NCBI GenBank assembly: GCA_018881555.1
Contig: JACAXG010000018.1
Span: 8,617,634 to 8,681,633, forward strand
Source of the DNA: Amblyornis subalaris
Lineage: Eukaryota; Chordata; Aves; Passeriformes; Ptilonorhynchidae
Direction of reading: 5' to 3'
Length of the DNA: 64,000 nucleotides
Shown: positions 37,705-49,648 of the stretch, one piece after another
Numbering within the stretch: the stretch's first letter is position 1
Layout: each line of letters begins with the position of its first letter
Notes under the pieces: generated by a model
Database searches by the model: none
What the model was told of the DNA's origin: nothing
The model's input: only the letters and a program-made list of their open reading frames with translations
Program-made: the position numbers and the translations under genes

Positions 37705-39055
37705 TGATAGAATCACAGCATTATTAAAGTTGGAAAAGACCTCTAAGATCACTGAGTCCAACCATTAACCTAACATTGCCAGGTCCACCACCAAATCATG
37801 TCCCTAACCACCATATCTACATGTTTTTTGAACACTTCTAAGGATGGTGATTCCACTACTTCCCTGAGCAGCCTATTCCAATCATTGACAAACCTTTCAG
37901 TGAAGAACTTTTTTCTAATATCTAATCTAAACTTTCCCTGGCATTACGTGAGGCTGATTCCTTCTGTCCTATTGCTTGTTACCTGGGAGAAGAGATCGAC
38001 CTCCACCTGTCCACAACCTCCTTTCAGGTAGCTGTAGAGAGTGATAAGGTCTTCACTGAGTCCCCTCTTCTCCAGGCTAAACAACCTTATCTTCCTCAGC
38101 CGATCCTCATGGGNCTTGTGCTCCAGACCCTTCACCAGGTTCACTGCCCTTCTCTGGACCTGCTCCAGCACCTCAGTGTCTGTCTTGTCATGAGGGGCCC
38201 AAAACTGGATACAGGACTCGAGGTGCTGCCTCACCAGTGCTGAGTACAGGGGAATGATCACTACCCTGGTCGTGCTGGCCACGCTATTGCTGATCCAGTC
38301 CAGGGTACCATTGGCCTTCTCAGCCACCTGGGCACACGCTGGCTCATGTTCAGCTGCTGTTGACCAGCACGCCCAGGTCCTTTTCCTCTGGGCAGCTTTC
38401 CAGCCACTCTTCCCCAGCCTGTAGCATTCCATGGGGTTGTTGTGACCCAAGAACAGGGCAGGGCAGTTCACCATCTTGAACCTCATTCTGTTGGCCTCAG
38501 CCCTTCAATCTAGCCTGTCCAGATCCCTCTGCAGAGCCTTCCTAACCTCCAACAGATCAACAGTCCTGCCCAGCTTGGTGTCATCTGCTTGTGGAGCGTG
38601 CACCAAATCTCCTTATCCAGGCCATTGATAAAGATATTAAGCAGAACTGGTCACAACACCGAACCCTGCAGAACCCCACTTGTGACTGACCACCAACTGA
38701 ATTTAACTCCATTCACCATCACTCTCTAGGCCCAGCCATCCAGCCAGTTTTTTAACCCAGTGAACATTGCACCCATCCGAACCATGAGCAGACAGTTTCT
38801 CCAAGAGAATGATGCAGGAGACAGTGTCAAAGGCTTTACTAAAGTGCAGGCAGACAACATCTATAGCCTTTCCCTTATACAGTGAGCCAGTCACCCTCTC
38901 ATAGAAGGAGATCAGGTTGGTGAAGCAGGACTTGGCTTTCACAAACCTGTGCTGCTGGGTTGTGCTGCATATGCTGTGTGATGGCACTGAGGATGACCTN
39001 CTCCATGACATTCCCTGGCACTGAGGTCAGGCTGACAGGCCTGTAGTTCCCAGGA
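37705..39055 (-). mobile_element. CR1 LINE, about 1.35 kb, 5'-truncated
   Basis: The plus strand starts GATAGAATCACAGCATTATT (reverse complement of the CR1 3' tail) and follows the CR1 landmarks continuously: TTGGAAAAGACCTCTAAGAT, CTTCTCCAGGCTAAACAACC, TCTCTGGACCTGCTCCAGCA, CCCAGCTTGGTGTCATCTGC, TTTAACTCCATTCACCATCA, GTGTCAAAGGCTTTACTAAA and CTGACAGGCCTGTAGTTCCC. Similarity ends near 39055. It is a minus-strand element containing the 3' half of the second reading frame and the 3' non-coding end, and is the longest transposon in the window. It lies about 1.2 kb from a plus-strand CR1 of another subfamily, so the two are independent insertions. Two ambiguous bases (38114, 39000) fall within it. 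Confidence 0.96.
37944..39011 (-). pseudogene. CR1 reverse-transcriptase (ORF2) remnant
   Basis: On the minus strand the upstream part reads KAKSCFTNLISFYERVT, then DVVCLHFSKAFDTV (motif A region, AFDTV at 38820-38834). The usual YLDFSKAFD aspartate is replaced by H in this copy. A LQGSVL-like motif B follows (38661-38671), where CR1 normally has PQGS. ADDTKL, the catalytic motif C, is encoded at 38571-38588, but the codons just before it are altered by a deletion and frame change. The C-terminal part is the best preserved, with about 180 codons open from 38486 to 37944, including CAQVAEKANGTLDWISNSVA and VQRRAVNLVKGLEHK. It is missing the N-terminal endonuclease and is interrupted, so it cannot make an active enzyme. 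In autonomous CR1 this protein performs target-primed reverse transcription. Confidence 0.9.
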
Positions 39056-40229
39056 GATGCCTCAGTACAGTACCTATAGGCCTCACTAGAACTTCAAGAC
39101 CGGGAAAGGCAAAGGTACAGGTATATCTGACTACTTTCTTTAATACAAATGCTGATATGCATTGTAATTTGACACTGAGGAATCAAGGCAAGCAGACTCC
39201 CTCCCAGAAGGGTTAAACATTAGCACCTTAAAGTGTATAAACAGAGCTTCAGAATTTATTCTGTGACCCCATAGAAACTCTGCAGACTGCGGGTCACAGA
39301 GTAGAACAGATCTGCTTCTAAGCCTGTGCTCTGGGAAGCAGTATAGCTACAACTGTTAGGGTAAATTGCACAGTCTAGAAACATGAAGAAAATATTATTA
39401 CAGTCCTGTTTTATGGTATTAATATGTAAATAGTATTTGATCTTATGTGGTTTTTTCCTCCAAGCAGAACTAGGATGGAGATCATACTTTTCTTGAACGG
39501 CTCAATCCCTGAAACTCCAGTAGAATGAGTGTAGTCTGGGCACTGCCAAAGCACTAAAGACTAGTCTAAGATGTAGACCTGGATTCTGTATTCCAGTTTA
39601 GGCATGCAGGGATTCCTACTCCACAATGGGTTGCGTGGGTAATTTTCTCCGCTCTTTCCTCTTACATTAGTCTGTATATTTTATGTGCTTCAGAGGTGGT
39701 AAGTCACATCTCATGCACAGCCATGCACAATCCTATGTATTATATTTGGTTTGTATACAAAGCGGTAGAGGAAGAATAATTTCCTTCTTATTTCAGCTAG
39801 TTATTAGTTTGTGCTATAAACATGAGGTGTAGTGACCTTTGTAATTTTTTTAGTCTTACCAAGCTATTTCTTTGGTAATATCTTACAGGATTGAGGCAGT
39901 TATGGTAATTATATGGTACATAAAATCTATTCTCCTTTATACATATAAAATTTACTTAGTTTTAATTTCATACAGTGTCTCCCCATGCTTGTATTACAAA
40001 GTCATATGAATAAAAATGGTTTTCAGAGTACAATTATAGGCATACTGTAGATGTTGCCTAAGTTTAGTGCCTTCCATACAAAAAAAAAAAAGAATTTTTA
40101 AAATTACTTTTTAAGGAGACTCTTTTTTTTTTGGCCTTTAAAAATTATCCTCCTTTTGTTGTATTTTCTAACTCAATTTTAACTCCATGGTTTTCAATGA
40201 GATGGCCGTTCAAAGGAGGTGATGCCAGT
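39056..40229. other. non-coding sequence between two CR1 copies
   Basis: AT-rich, with a poly-A run at 40080-40091 and a T run at 40124-40132. No exon or other transposon was recognised. The last 19 bases (40211-40229) duplicate the first bases of the next CR1 copy. Confidence 0.55.
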
Positions 40230-40248
40230 CAAAGGAGGTGATTATCCC
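40211..40248. repeat. 19-bp period direct repeat at a CR1 5' junction
   Basis: CAAAGGAGGTGAT occurs at 40211 and again at 40230, 19 bases apart. The right copy continues into CR1-like TATCCCACTCTGCTCTGCAC. The left copy continues as GCCAGT, so the second six bases differ. Confidence 0.85.
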
Positions 40249-40784
40249 ACTCTGCTCTGCACTGGTGTGGCCTCACTTGGAGCCCCAATGTGCAGTTTTC
40301 GGCACCACAACAGTAAGAAGACATTAAGCTGTCAGAGAGCACCCAAAGAAGGGCCACAAGGATGGTGAAGGGCCTTGAGGGGAAGCTGTATGAGGAGTGG
40401 CTGAGGTCACTTGGTCTGTTCATCCTGGAGGAGACTGAGGGGAGACCTCATTGCAGTTACAACTTCCTTGTGAGGGGAAGAGGAGGGACAGGCACTGATC
40501 TCTTCGCTCTCATGACAGGACTNGAAGAAATGTCTGGAAGCTGAGACCGGGGAGGTTTAGGTTGGATATTAGAAAAAGGTTCTTCACCCAGAGGGTACTG
40601 GCACAGGTTCCCCAGGAAAGTGGTCACAGCACCAAGCCTGACATAGTTCAAGAAGTGTTTGGACAATGCTCTTGGGCACATGGTGTGACTCTTGTGGTGT
40701 CCTGCACAGGGCCAGGAGTTGGACTCAGTGATCCTGATGGATCCCTTACAACTCAGCATCTGCTATGATTCTATGATACTATGA
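40230..40784 (+). mobile_element. CR1 LINE 3' fragment with ORF2 C-terminus
   Basis: Plus-strand CR1. The left part encodes the C-terminus of ORF2 with residues such as MVKGLEGKLYEEWLRSLGLF (from 40362). Next comes the 3' non-coding landmark TTTAGGTTGGATATTAGAAA, then TTCTTCACCCAGAGGGT, CCCCAGGAAAGTGGTCACAG, GGGCCAGGAGTTGGACTCAG and the terminal ATTCTATGATACTATGA repeat ending at 40784. The landmarks differ from those of the 26897 and 37705 copies (for example in the 3' non-coding part), so this is another CR1 subfamily. It is 5'-truncated at about 40230. An ambiguous base at 40523 lies in the former reading frame and frameshifts are present; it is inactive. Confidence 0.95.
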
Positions 40785-43700
40785 ATTAGCTTTGCATAAT
40801 ATNGTCCTCCTGACAACACAATCCTGGATTCTTTACTGAGGATCTCCCTACTATCCTGGTGTCTAGGAGCTCACTAGACTCTAGGATGCTTAAATTCCTT
40901 AATGATTTCTTCAACTTCTTTTTGTAGTGTTTAGAGTGGGAGAGGACATCTTAGAAACCAGCCATTACACCAAAGTATATTGACTGCTTAATTATGTTCA
41001 CACACTAAATAGCTGGTAAGAATTATGGTTCTGGTGCCATAAAAATGCTCATTATTTCCTGTTAAGGGCTTTCAAGTGTATAATTTCCGGATCTTGGCCC
41101 AGAAGTTTGGAGCTGTAGATGCAACGGCTGTGCCTCCAATCACACTTCACTAATTGTTTTGGCATGTAACATTAATTACATTCTGTTCAGGAATTCTCTT
41201 CTCCTGATTGAAGTGCACTTCGTGTGTGTGGTGTGAGTATGTTGTTATATGCCCCGTCTGGCAGAACAATAGAGGTTCTTTACTGTGTGCCCTTTCTACT
41301 TGCATAGTTTCTTTGAGATGAAGGGAGGTGTAGTTTTTTGTTAATTGAAGACCTACAGAAGCGTACTGAGTTGTATTTTGTACTGTTTAATTTTGCTTTA
41401 GGAGAGACTCTTGTGGTACAGAGATACAATTAGGTGGAAACAAGAATGGTTCATTTCCATTCTTTCTCTTTTTATGGCCTTTTGAGAAACAAAGGTATTG
41501 AACCCTGACACTTTCTGAACCAAACTTTTTCAACCAATGTTCTAGTTGTCTCAACTTGTCTGATCAAATCAGGCAATCAGGCATAAAATCTGATTTTTTC
41601 CTTGTTATTGAAGTTAATGGATAACTTTCCATCAGAAAAAATCCAAAAGACATATATTTTAGTGTCTTTATTAAACCTTCAGTTCAATACACATGTAATT
41701 TCTTTCTTATGTTTTTTAGAGTCCATAAGCATATCTTTTTTCATAGGCACCTACCAATTTTATTTACGCACCTTGGAAGGAAATTTGTTGCTCTAGAGAT
41801 ATTTTCCTTGGAATCACTACTGCAATGGGGAATAAAGGTGAAAAAATAACTTGTAAGCTCCTTGAAAAACACTTGATTTACTGACTGATTCCAGAAAAAA
41901 ATCCAATATTTGTTTCTCAGCACAAGAAACTGTTCCATCTGTTTTGACAGTTTCACTTGGATCTTTCAGCAAGATCCCAGGATCTGTCAATAGTATCTGT
42001 ATATAAATGACAAATCATTTCAGTTTGCCAGCTGTTCAGAAACTGTCTGACCAAGCAGACAAAATTAACACAACTCGTGTTGCAGATTAATGTTTAGCTG
42101 AGATTATGGACCCTTAGGAAGATGAGGAACCCGTCTCTCCTCTGATTTGAACTCCGTGCTTTTTATCATTATTCTGTGGCTTTGATCTTTTTAGTTGAAA
42201 TAAATAACACTGTGCTGTTTGGGTCTGTTGACCTTAATCTACAAATCAAACTACTATTAGCAGACATCTACATGATGGTGTACCAATTAAAATTAGGAGA
42301 GTAAATTCCAGTTTGCATAAAAGCAGCAATTTGCACAGCTTTTCAAAGAGAGGAACTCAGATGTTTTAGGAACTCAGTGCCATTAATCCTTGAGGCAACT
42401 GGGAAAGGATCATAAAGGGTTGAAAGGCAATCATAGCTTTAACTTTTCTCTGTAGTAAATGTAGATTGATGCTGCAACTTTAGCTATATACCAGATACCT
42501 GTGATTTCTCTGAAGTTAGCCAGCTATTGATATGGTTATTTTGCTTCCAGCTATGGTGTTCAGACAGCTGAGATGTATGTGATGATTATGGCAATTGGTA
42601 AACAGACAAAGATGAGAAATAAACATTTGCAGCTACTGAATGAAAGCATGATTAAAATAGTAGTTTACCAAAGTGAAGAAAAACAACCAAAAATCCCTGT
42701 TACTACTGATTCCAGCTCACAGAGAAGGCAAGGGAAATGAACATGAGTGAAAACATGAAGTCAAAAACTGACCTTAAAGAATCTAGAATGGCAGGACCTT
42801 ATGCCAGCAGGTTCTCATCTGGCAGTGTATTGATGCCATTCCCTAAGCAAGGGCTGAGAAACCCTTTTTTCACTCTGGCAGCCAGTAGACCTATATACAG
42901 TAGTTTTTGTTGCCACAGTTATTTACAAACGTTCCTACAGCTCCACTGGGATCTTCGAAAATTGTCATCAGCTCCCTGGGATTCTCCAAGTTCGGGTATG
43001 CTTCCCTTCCTGTGACTTTCCCAGAATATATATGCCTTTAACATGCTGAGACAATTTTCAGCCTTGCTCCTGTGACAGCAGTACAAATACATGGGGGATG
43101 AGCTGTGGCACATATAAGCATTTTACTGTGCAGTGTCTCCAACCATTGAACCNGGCTTAAGGGAGAATCCTCAAGTAGTTCACATCCATTTTTTAGTTAT
43201 GAATTCTCCTTCCTTTTGAACTCCAAGCTTTTGAGCTGTTAACATGTATGGAGAGTCCAAATCAATGAACTCTACCACACAGCCACACTGNTACAGTGTA
43301 GAGTCTGTTATTTGCTGGGTTTTTGATTTTTCTTTTTTCTTTTTTTTTTCTTCCACATGTTGTTGTATCAGGGTAAAATTTATTATGAGGATGAAATTCA
43401 ACATTTAATAGGGATTGTGTTTTTACCATAGGAATTTTCAAATAGTTCTCAAGTGAAATCTAAATTNTGTGTTACTACCTGTGAACATCCAGTGCAATGG
43501 ACATATTTTCCCTATAGTACACCTGAGTCTGTGATGACAATGATCTATTAATAATTTGGAATCTACAGAAAAATAGTGTAGCTGTGATCTTATTTCAGGC
43601 CTGTGAATCACTAACTTGGAATCTTTTTCTAGGGGAAGGCGACCCTGGAGCTGTTTCTGTTTGTTTCTCTTTACCTCAATTCTCTCATATGTAAAACAGT

Positions 43701-46624
43701 AATAATACTTGCTGTGTGATTGGAAGGTCTGCCTCATTACTGTCAATGATTGTCGAATAGTAGGATGAAAAAAAATGGTGTACAAGTGTTGCAGTTTATT
43801 ATTTTAGAGATTATGTGTAACTATCTAAACAGAATGACATAGCTTCACACTCTGAAATAATTTTCTCTAAATAACTATAAGAACATAATTTTCAACAGGA
43901 GATGCTTATGGTTTGAACACTTAGAAATACTAGCATCTGAAACAAATGAAAGAATCATCTACAGACAAGCTTTTTTATTATTAGTAGTGAATAAATATAT
44001 TTAAAAGACATTTCATGCATAATTGCTCCACAGACTCATTTCCTGGACTTCACTTTTAAAACAGTACCTGGCAAGATACCAGTTCAATGTCTTGTGCTTG
44101 AGTGCAGTTAATGCATTCGTTCTATACAACCAAAAGTTAAAAAGAGCAAAAACAAAAGCAAAGAAACACATCTAATTTTGAAAGTGGAATATGTATTGTC
44201 ATATGTCTTTAAATGCTGCATTAAACCTCTACAATTCATTGGAATAATGGGATTATAGATCTACCACGGGGAGTTACAACAATCTAGTGCAACACTAGAA
44301 AGAACAGCAAGGTGCAGGGACAGTTCTTGATACTGCATAATTTTTCCTTTTCACTTTATCAGGCAGCAGGTTAGGCCTCTGAAAAGACTTCCAGAGAAGA
44401 CTGACAGACTGGTTGTTCGTAAGGTGTCCAGGATAGGACATATTTTTGTGTAAATACTACCACAACCATGCTAGGAAGAAATATGGTATAATTACATATT
44501 AATAGCAATACTTAGAAGCTAAAATTAGTTGATCAGAGCAGGAAAACTTGTTTCACTGAACTTTGAACTCTTTTGAGTATTGTTAATATCTATACACATA
44601 TACAGGCACATATATACGCACACATTTGCTAAGCTGAATGTGTTAAAAAATTGTTTCTCTGGGATCTTAAAATTTCAGCTTAATTATACAAAACCAGAAA
44701 ACCAAATGCAAGAAAAATTACCCTGGCCAGACACAAGAGACATGAGAAATGAACAAAATCTGATGACAGAAAAATAGAAAGATATATCGTATACTAATTG
44801 AACAGGAAGAGACTTCAGATTTTTTTTCACTTTTGTATGGTACCATTGATGATGGAGGTAGGGGTAACTGAAGTAACATGGTACTTGGTAAAATAAAAAC
44901 AGAATGTAACCTTAATACCCAAGCTAGCTTGCACAAGTTTATATGAAATTCTGTAAATGGCTGCATATTGCCAAACATAGTCACTCCATATACAGGGCAG
45001 CACTGAGGATGTTGGAAGTTTAGCTAGAGGGAATAGGTCATTTTGACAATTTTGCTTTTCAACGGCTTGTTTATTCATTCTCCTCACCACTGTAATCACC
45101 ATTCATCAGTGGCTGTATGATGTCTCTTCTGTAACATTTTGGGCATTAGATATATGCTAATATGTTTGTTAGCTAGATTAATCACTTATATTTACTGGAC
45201 TATAAAATTATGACTTTGTACTTAGTAAAAAAACCCCACCAAAACCCCAGAAGTGCTTGTACAGTATTTTCTTTCAATTTGCTATAACCAGATTTAACAT
45301 GTAATGCAAATGCTGTAGTTTTAACTTTTAGCACATAATCTTAATGACAGTAAACTGAGTTTGATGTATTCAGTATTTTTCATCACCAATTATTTCCTTC
45401 ACACATTAGTGGGAATACTTTTATAAACAGTTTGACCTGTGTGTTTCTGGATGATCCAGGGAAAACAATGAAGCTGTTAAAAATGTTACTGAAATGTACA
45501 ACAGTAATGAGGAGCGGGACACATTTAACTATAATTGTGAAATTAGACTGACTGTAATTTAGACATGATGGATGCATTCATAAAGATACAAATCATACTT
45601 AGGTGTTCAGTTTTTTTTTATTTTGACCTCGTAGAATCTTCTCTGTCTTGTTCAGAAAACCCAAGTGTATTTAGAGTAAGAAAATTTCACTTATTTATGG
45701 CTTTTGATTTCAATGCTCAAGGTTGATTCTTTGTCTCTCTTCCTTCTTCACATAATTTGTGCCTGATTGTCATGAGAAAATNGTCTAAATGGTCTTTTTT
45801 TTCTGGAATAACTTAGTAAAATCCGTTATTTTCTTCTTTGTCCTCTCTGTATATTTCTATTTATTTTAGAGTTCAAGGTCAAATATTTCTCATTGCTTTG
45901 AAATGTAAAAACTTTCATAGGTTTGAGTTGTTTGAATATTCTGTTTACCTAAAAATTACTGTCACATAAAGTAGCTATTATGAATGGTGAAATTAGTGTA
46001 GTAAAGTTCCTTTTGTGATCAAACCTCCAGGTCCTATGGACGTNTGCAGTCGGTGTCCTGCAGGTCAGCTACTGACTTCATTACTTTTTTTTTGTCATTT
46101 TAAAGCTGTAAAAACTAAAATTTTGTAATGAGGGTTACAATTCCAAAAACAACTTTTGTTGACTGGTCATGTAAGAATGGCTGAATCTCTTTGTTCATCT
46201 CAGTGGAATACAAGTAGTGACTGCCTAAAGAAAAATATTCCACTGGAGGTTGTTTTAATGTAGATAATATATAATTTTGATTAATGCTTAATAAGTATTT
46301 TTTATTTTATAATTTAATTATAGTAATTATCTTGGGTCTGGGTAATAAATGTTTTCTCACTGTGAACTCAGTCTAAATCAAAATCTTTATATTTTACAAC
46401 ATCATTCCATTTGCTATGGAATAAAGGGGTAAGACTTTCTGCAGCTTAGTGGACACAAAGTCATGTGCTATCTGGGCAGCCAGAGGTCNTGAGCAATAAA
46501 TTCTTTGTAAAGAGTGGAGTTGTGCCAGCAACAGAAAGTGAATCACCTCAGACAGAGAGAGACAGGTACCACTCTGACATCTCTGGCCTGAATAGGGGAG
46601 ATATCTCTGCCTCACATCAGAAAA
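40785..46624. other. non-coding sequence, no gene seen
   Basis: AT-rich. Minor frames of 60-115 codons (for example 42737-43015 plus, 43438-43785 minus) lack recognisable motifs. A T/C-rich run lies at 43319-43352. I see no named repeat. Confidence 0.5.
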
Positions 46625-46670
46625 TCCAGACCCAATAAAAATGTCTGGACCCAATAAAAAAAAGTCTGGA
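46625..46670. repeat. short direct repeat with hairpin and AATAAA motifs
   Basis: GACCCAATAAAA occurs at 46629-46640 and 46648-46659 (period 19). TCCAGAC (46625-46631) can pair with GTCTGGA (46643-46649), and a second GTCTGGA-like site lies at 46664-46670. Both direct copies include AATAAA. Confidence 0.85.
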
Positions 46671-46692
46671 GTCTCCACTATTCAGACCTGGT

Positions 46693-46733
46693 GTGCTCTG
46701 CTATTTTATTAGCAAGTGCTCTGCTATTTTATT
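46693..46733. repeat. 18-bp direct repeat, period 23
   Basis: GTGCTCTGCTATTTTATT is present at 46693-46710 and, identical, at 46716-46733, separated by AGCAA. It lies just downstream of the 46625 repeat cluster. Confidence 0.95.
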
Positions 46734-47642
46734 CCAATTTTCTTTTAGTTTTGAAGCTGAAGATAAAAACTGTTTTTCAGAAAATCCTTGTTTAACCAGA
46801 TTACTTTTGTTATCTTGAGGTTGGATACTCCAAATTCCAACTGTCTATAACAGATTGCCATCCAAAATTAAGATTAAATGATATAGCCCCCAAATTTTTA
46901 TAATCTAGTTAATGTGTGTTTTAAAAAAATATTCCAGAGCAGAGGGTTTTAAAAATTCTTTTAGATTGTGACTATTGTTTGCAGCCCAGAGAAACCAGTT
47001 CCTATATCAGAACATCAGATAATTTGTCTAGAGACTGATAGTAAAAGGAATGGAAATCATTTATAAAAAACACATAATTCTAAAAATACTGGCTTTGTTG
47101 TCTACATCGCAGGAACATTTTAAAGAACTTGGGCAGCCTGTCCTTCTACATTACCTGCTGTTGTTTTTAGCTATAGCATGCTCAGAAAATATTTCAAAAG
47201 TTTTATTCTATTTCTGGCTCAGCAAAATGGTAAAACCTTGCAACGATTGTAAATGATGGAGTTTTTCCAGTCATTGCAGAAATTATTGCTGATACTTTGT
47301 GGTCCAACCAGGAACACACTGTCCTACAAAGATTAACTAGTAATGATTCCTTCATTTATTCAGTGGCAGTAGTCCCAGGTTTAAATACGTATCACACTGT
47401 TGATCCTAGCAATTATTGTTTGAACTAAATCTACACACAAAATCTCATTTATTCAGAGCTACATTAATGAGTCAATAAAGCTCTGATGAATCTGGCTCCA
47501 TGTTCCTATATATATTATCTTGAAATTTGAGTTGCAACCAATAATTCAAAGAAGGTTGTTTTATTGATTGGTTTGTTTACAGTCTTTCATAAGTTTCAAA
47601 CTTTTCCAGTGCAGAAATGTAAGATTCCTTAGACTCAGAATA
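46734..47642. other. non-coding sequence, no gene seen
   Basis: AT-rich, with no exon-like frame, RNA gene or recognisable transposon. Confidence 0.5.

Positions 47643-47687
<45 letters not shown>
47643..47687 (+). repeat. (AAT)15 microsatellite
   Basis: Fifteen uninterrupted copies of AAT. Length and purity make it likely to be polymorphic. It is the longest pure microsatellite in the window. Confidence 0.98.
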
Positions 47688-47688
<1 letters not shown>

Positions 47689-47881
47689 TTTAATTATATT
47701 GAGTGAACATCAGGTGACACCTATTTTGCTTATGTTTATGTTACTGCATCAAACCTCAGTGAGTGTCAAGGGTAAGCAGATTATGTCCAGCCATAATTTG
47801 TCCAGAAGAGGATTTATCCAATTTGTATGTGCATGCAGCAGAAGCATGCATTTATATTGGGCATCGTGTTATTATTAATTA

Positions 47882-47907
47882 TATAGTAATTATAATTAAT
47901 TACTATA
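47882..47907. repeat. inverted repeat, 11-bp stem, 4-nt loop
   Basis: TATAGTAATTA, loop TAAT, then TAATTACTATA: a perfect 11-bp stem. Together with the preceding ATTATTAATTATA, the stretch carries several TAATTA homeodomain-type cores. Confidence 0.93.
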
Positions 47908-49452
47908 AAACTGCGTGTATCTTCACCTGCCCCAGTTCTATGAAATGTTTTTCTTTATACGACTTCTTTTTTTTATGGTTTTCAATAAAGTGAGCATATC
48001 TGCATTTGTAATCTTACAGAAGAAAAATTCCCTGCTTTGGTATCCCTGATGCCACATATTTAGCAACCACACATATGGCATGAAAATCTTGAGACTTTAT
48101 TTTAACATAATACACACTTGATTCTATTTATTTATCTTGTAATTTCTGGGGTGTTAAAGGAGGATTTTCCTTTACAGCTGTGCTGGTTAGTCATGAATAA
48201 TTTTTTTTTTTTTCAAGAAAAGATGAGATTCTTATTGATTCTATCCCCAAATCTTTGGGGATTTAAGAAAAGGTAAAAATTATGCAATAAAATTTTATGA
48301 AAGGCTGACAAAGATTTGTGAAAAACCATAGCAGTTAGTAGGGCTGAACTCCATAAGCTTTCTTTTTGTGAACACTATACTTCTACCACCATGATTTTTT
48401 TCTTTTAATGAATTTTACTGAAGAAAGACATATATAGTTGTGCATGGAACATGATGCTTAGTTGAATGTGAACTAATTATAGTTCTACAAAGTGAGTTTA
48501 GTCAGAGCAACTTAATTTTATTCCTATAGTTTTGCATAATTATGGGTTTTTTAAGTTTATGGGGATAAGAAAATTTTTTCAGTGACCATTATTTTTTTTC
48601 CAAATTAACTTGCTAATTCAAATATAGGCCAGTATTTTTAGACCATAATTGATTCAGAGTCAATTAGGGTGCATTTTCTTTGGCTGTAAAGTAGAACTTT
48701 CTCATACCATGGTGTGGGGTCTAGCTGAGAAGCTCTGAATTGTGAGAAGTTGAGATCTGCCACTGAAAGGAACATTTTCAGTAACTTTAAGAATTCGATA
48801 TTATTAGGTAGAATGACTGCATTCCCCATGTATTCTTGGCAGTTCTGTGTTCTTTAAGCATTTGCTCTTCCTAGTGTAACATCACCCATTATCTCCCTAA
48901 CAATGCCTCAGCTTTCAATGTCTAGTTTGTATAAAATAATGAGCTTTTGAGTTCAAACACTGTGTGGAAGCTTTGTGATTTGTCAGCTGAAACGTATACA
49001 TGGAATAGTGTGAGCACCTTCAGAACTGCTGTAGAGTATTTTATTGTAGGATAAATATTGGTGAAGAATCTGAATTGCTAGCTTTTTTTTTCTCCTCTAA
49101 ATTTGACATACAGTTAAGCAAAAAAGACTTTTTCCTGTTTATCAAGTTTTTGTGAAGAATGCAACAAACCATTCTCATTTATTATAAAAATTAAAACTTT
49201 TCTTGTGATGTGCTGAGAATGCATCAATTGGAAGAAAACATTATGGGACAAAATCAAAATGGCTTTTTTAAACTGAAATTTAAAAAATTAAAGCAGCGTA
49301 TATTTTCAGAGTTTTTAATTGAAAATCAAAACTTATTTTTCTGGTATATGTGCCTTTGGAGCAGCTCACGTGAATCCACATTCGCTGCTGGGGGAGAAAG
49401 GCATAGGAAAAATAAAAAAGTAAAGTAAAACATGGTGTAGGTTTGTTGTTTG
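47908..49452. other. non-coding sequence, no gene seen
   Basis: Very AT-rich, with T runs near 48200-48212 and 49083-49090. No gene or named repeat was recognised. Confidence 0.5.
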
Positions 49453-49474
49453 TTTTTTTTTTTTTTTTTAACAG

Positions 49475-49642
49475 CTCTCTAAGGGAGGAGCAGGGACTCT
49501 GCCACATCACGATGCACTCCCTACCCCCAGGCTGTGTGAGGTGTGCCCAGGTTGCTTTGTACAGATGCCTGACTACGGTGAGAGCCTTCCTCCTTCAGAC
49601 TCTGGCTGTGCTCACCCCTGCTGAGCCAGGAGAGACAAAGGG
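49475..49642. other. GC-rich island: candidate exon (+) or retrocopy with poly(A) (-)
   Basis: A block of about 170 bases, clearly richer in G and C than the flanks. On the left is a 17-T run (49453-49469) then AACAG, which reads as a 3' splice site. On the right, GTGAGT at 49643-49648 reads as a 5' splice site. The implied exon is 168 bases, a multiple of three. The plus-strand frame covering it (running on to the stop at 49644) has no internal stop: it gives residues such as SLREEQGLCHITMHSLPP and ends PAEPGETKG. I do not recognise the protein. The alternative is that on the minus strand the same T run is the poly(A) tail of a retroposed sequence, giving a GC-rich body followed by A17. No AATAAA precedes that tail. 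Neither reading is proven. Confidence 0.4.
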
Positions 49643-49648
49643 GTGAGT

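Noticed and set aside
40362..40768. plus-strand frames of 60-68 codons
   Set aside because: They are fragments of the plus-strand CR1 element, not separate genes.
46394..46678. 94-codon minus-strand frame and possible LTR-like sequence
   Set aside because: Contains an N, has no known motif, and no TG...CA ends with target duplication could be placed.
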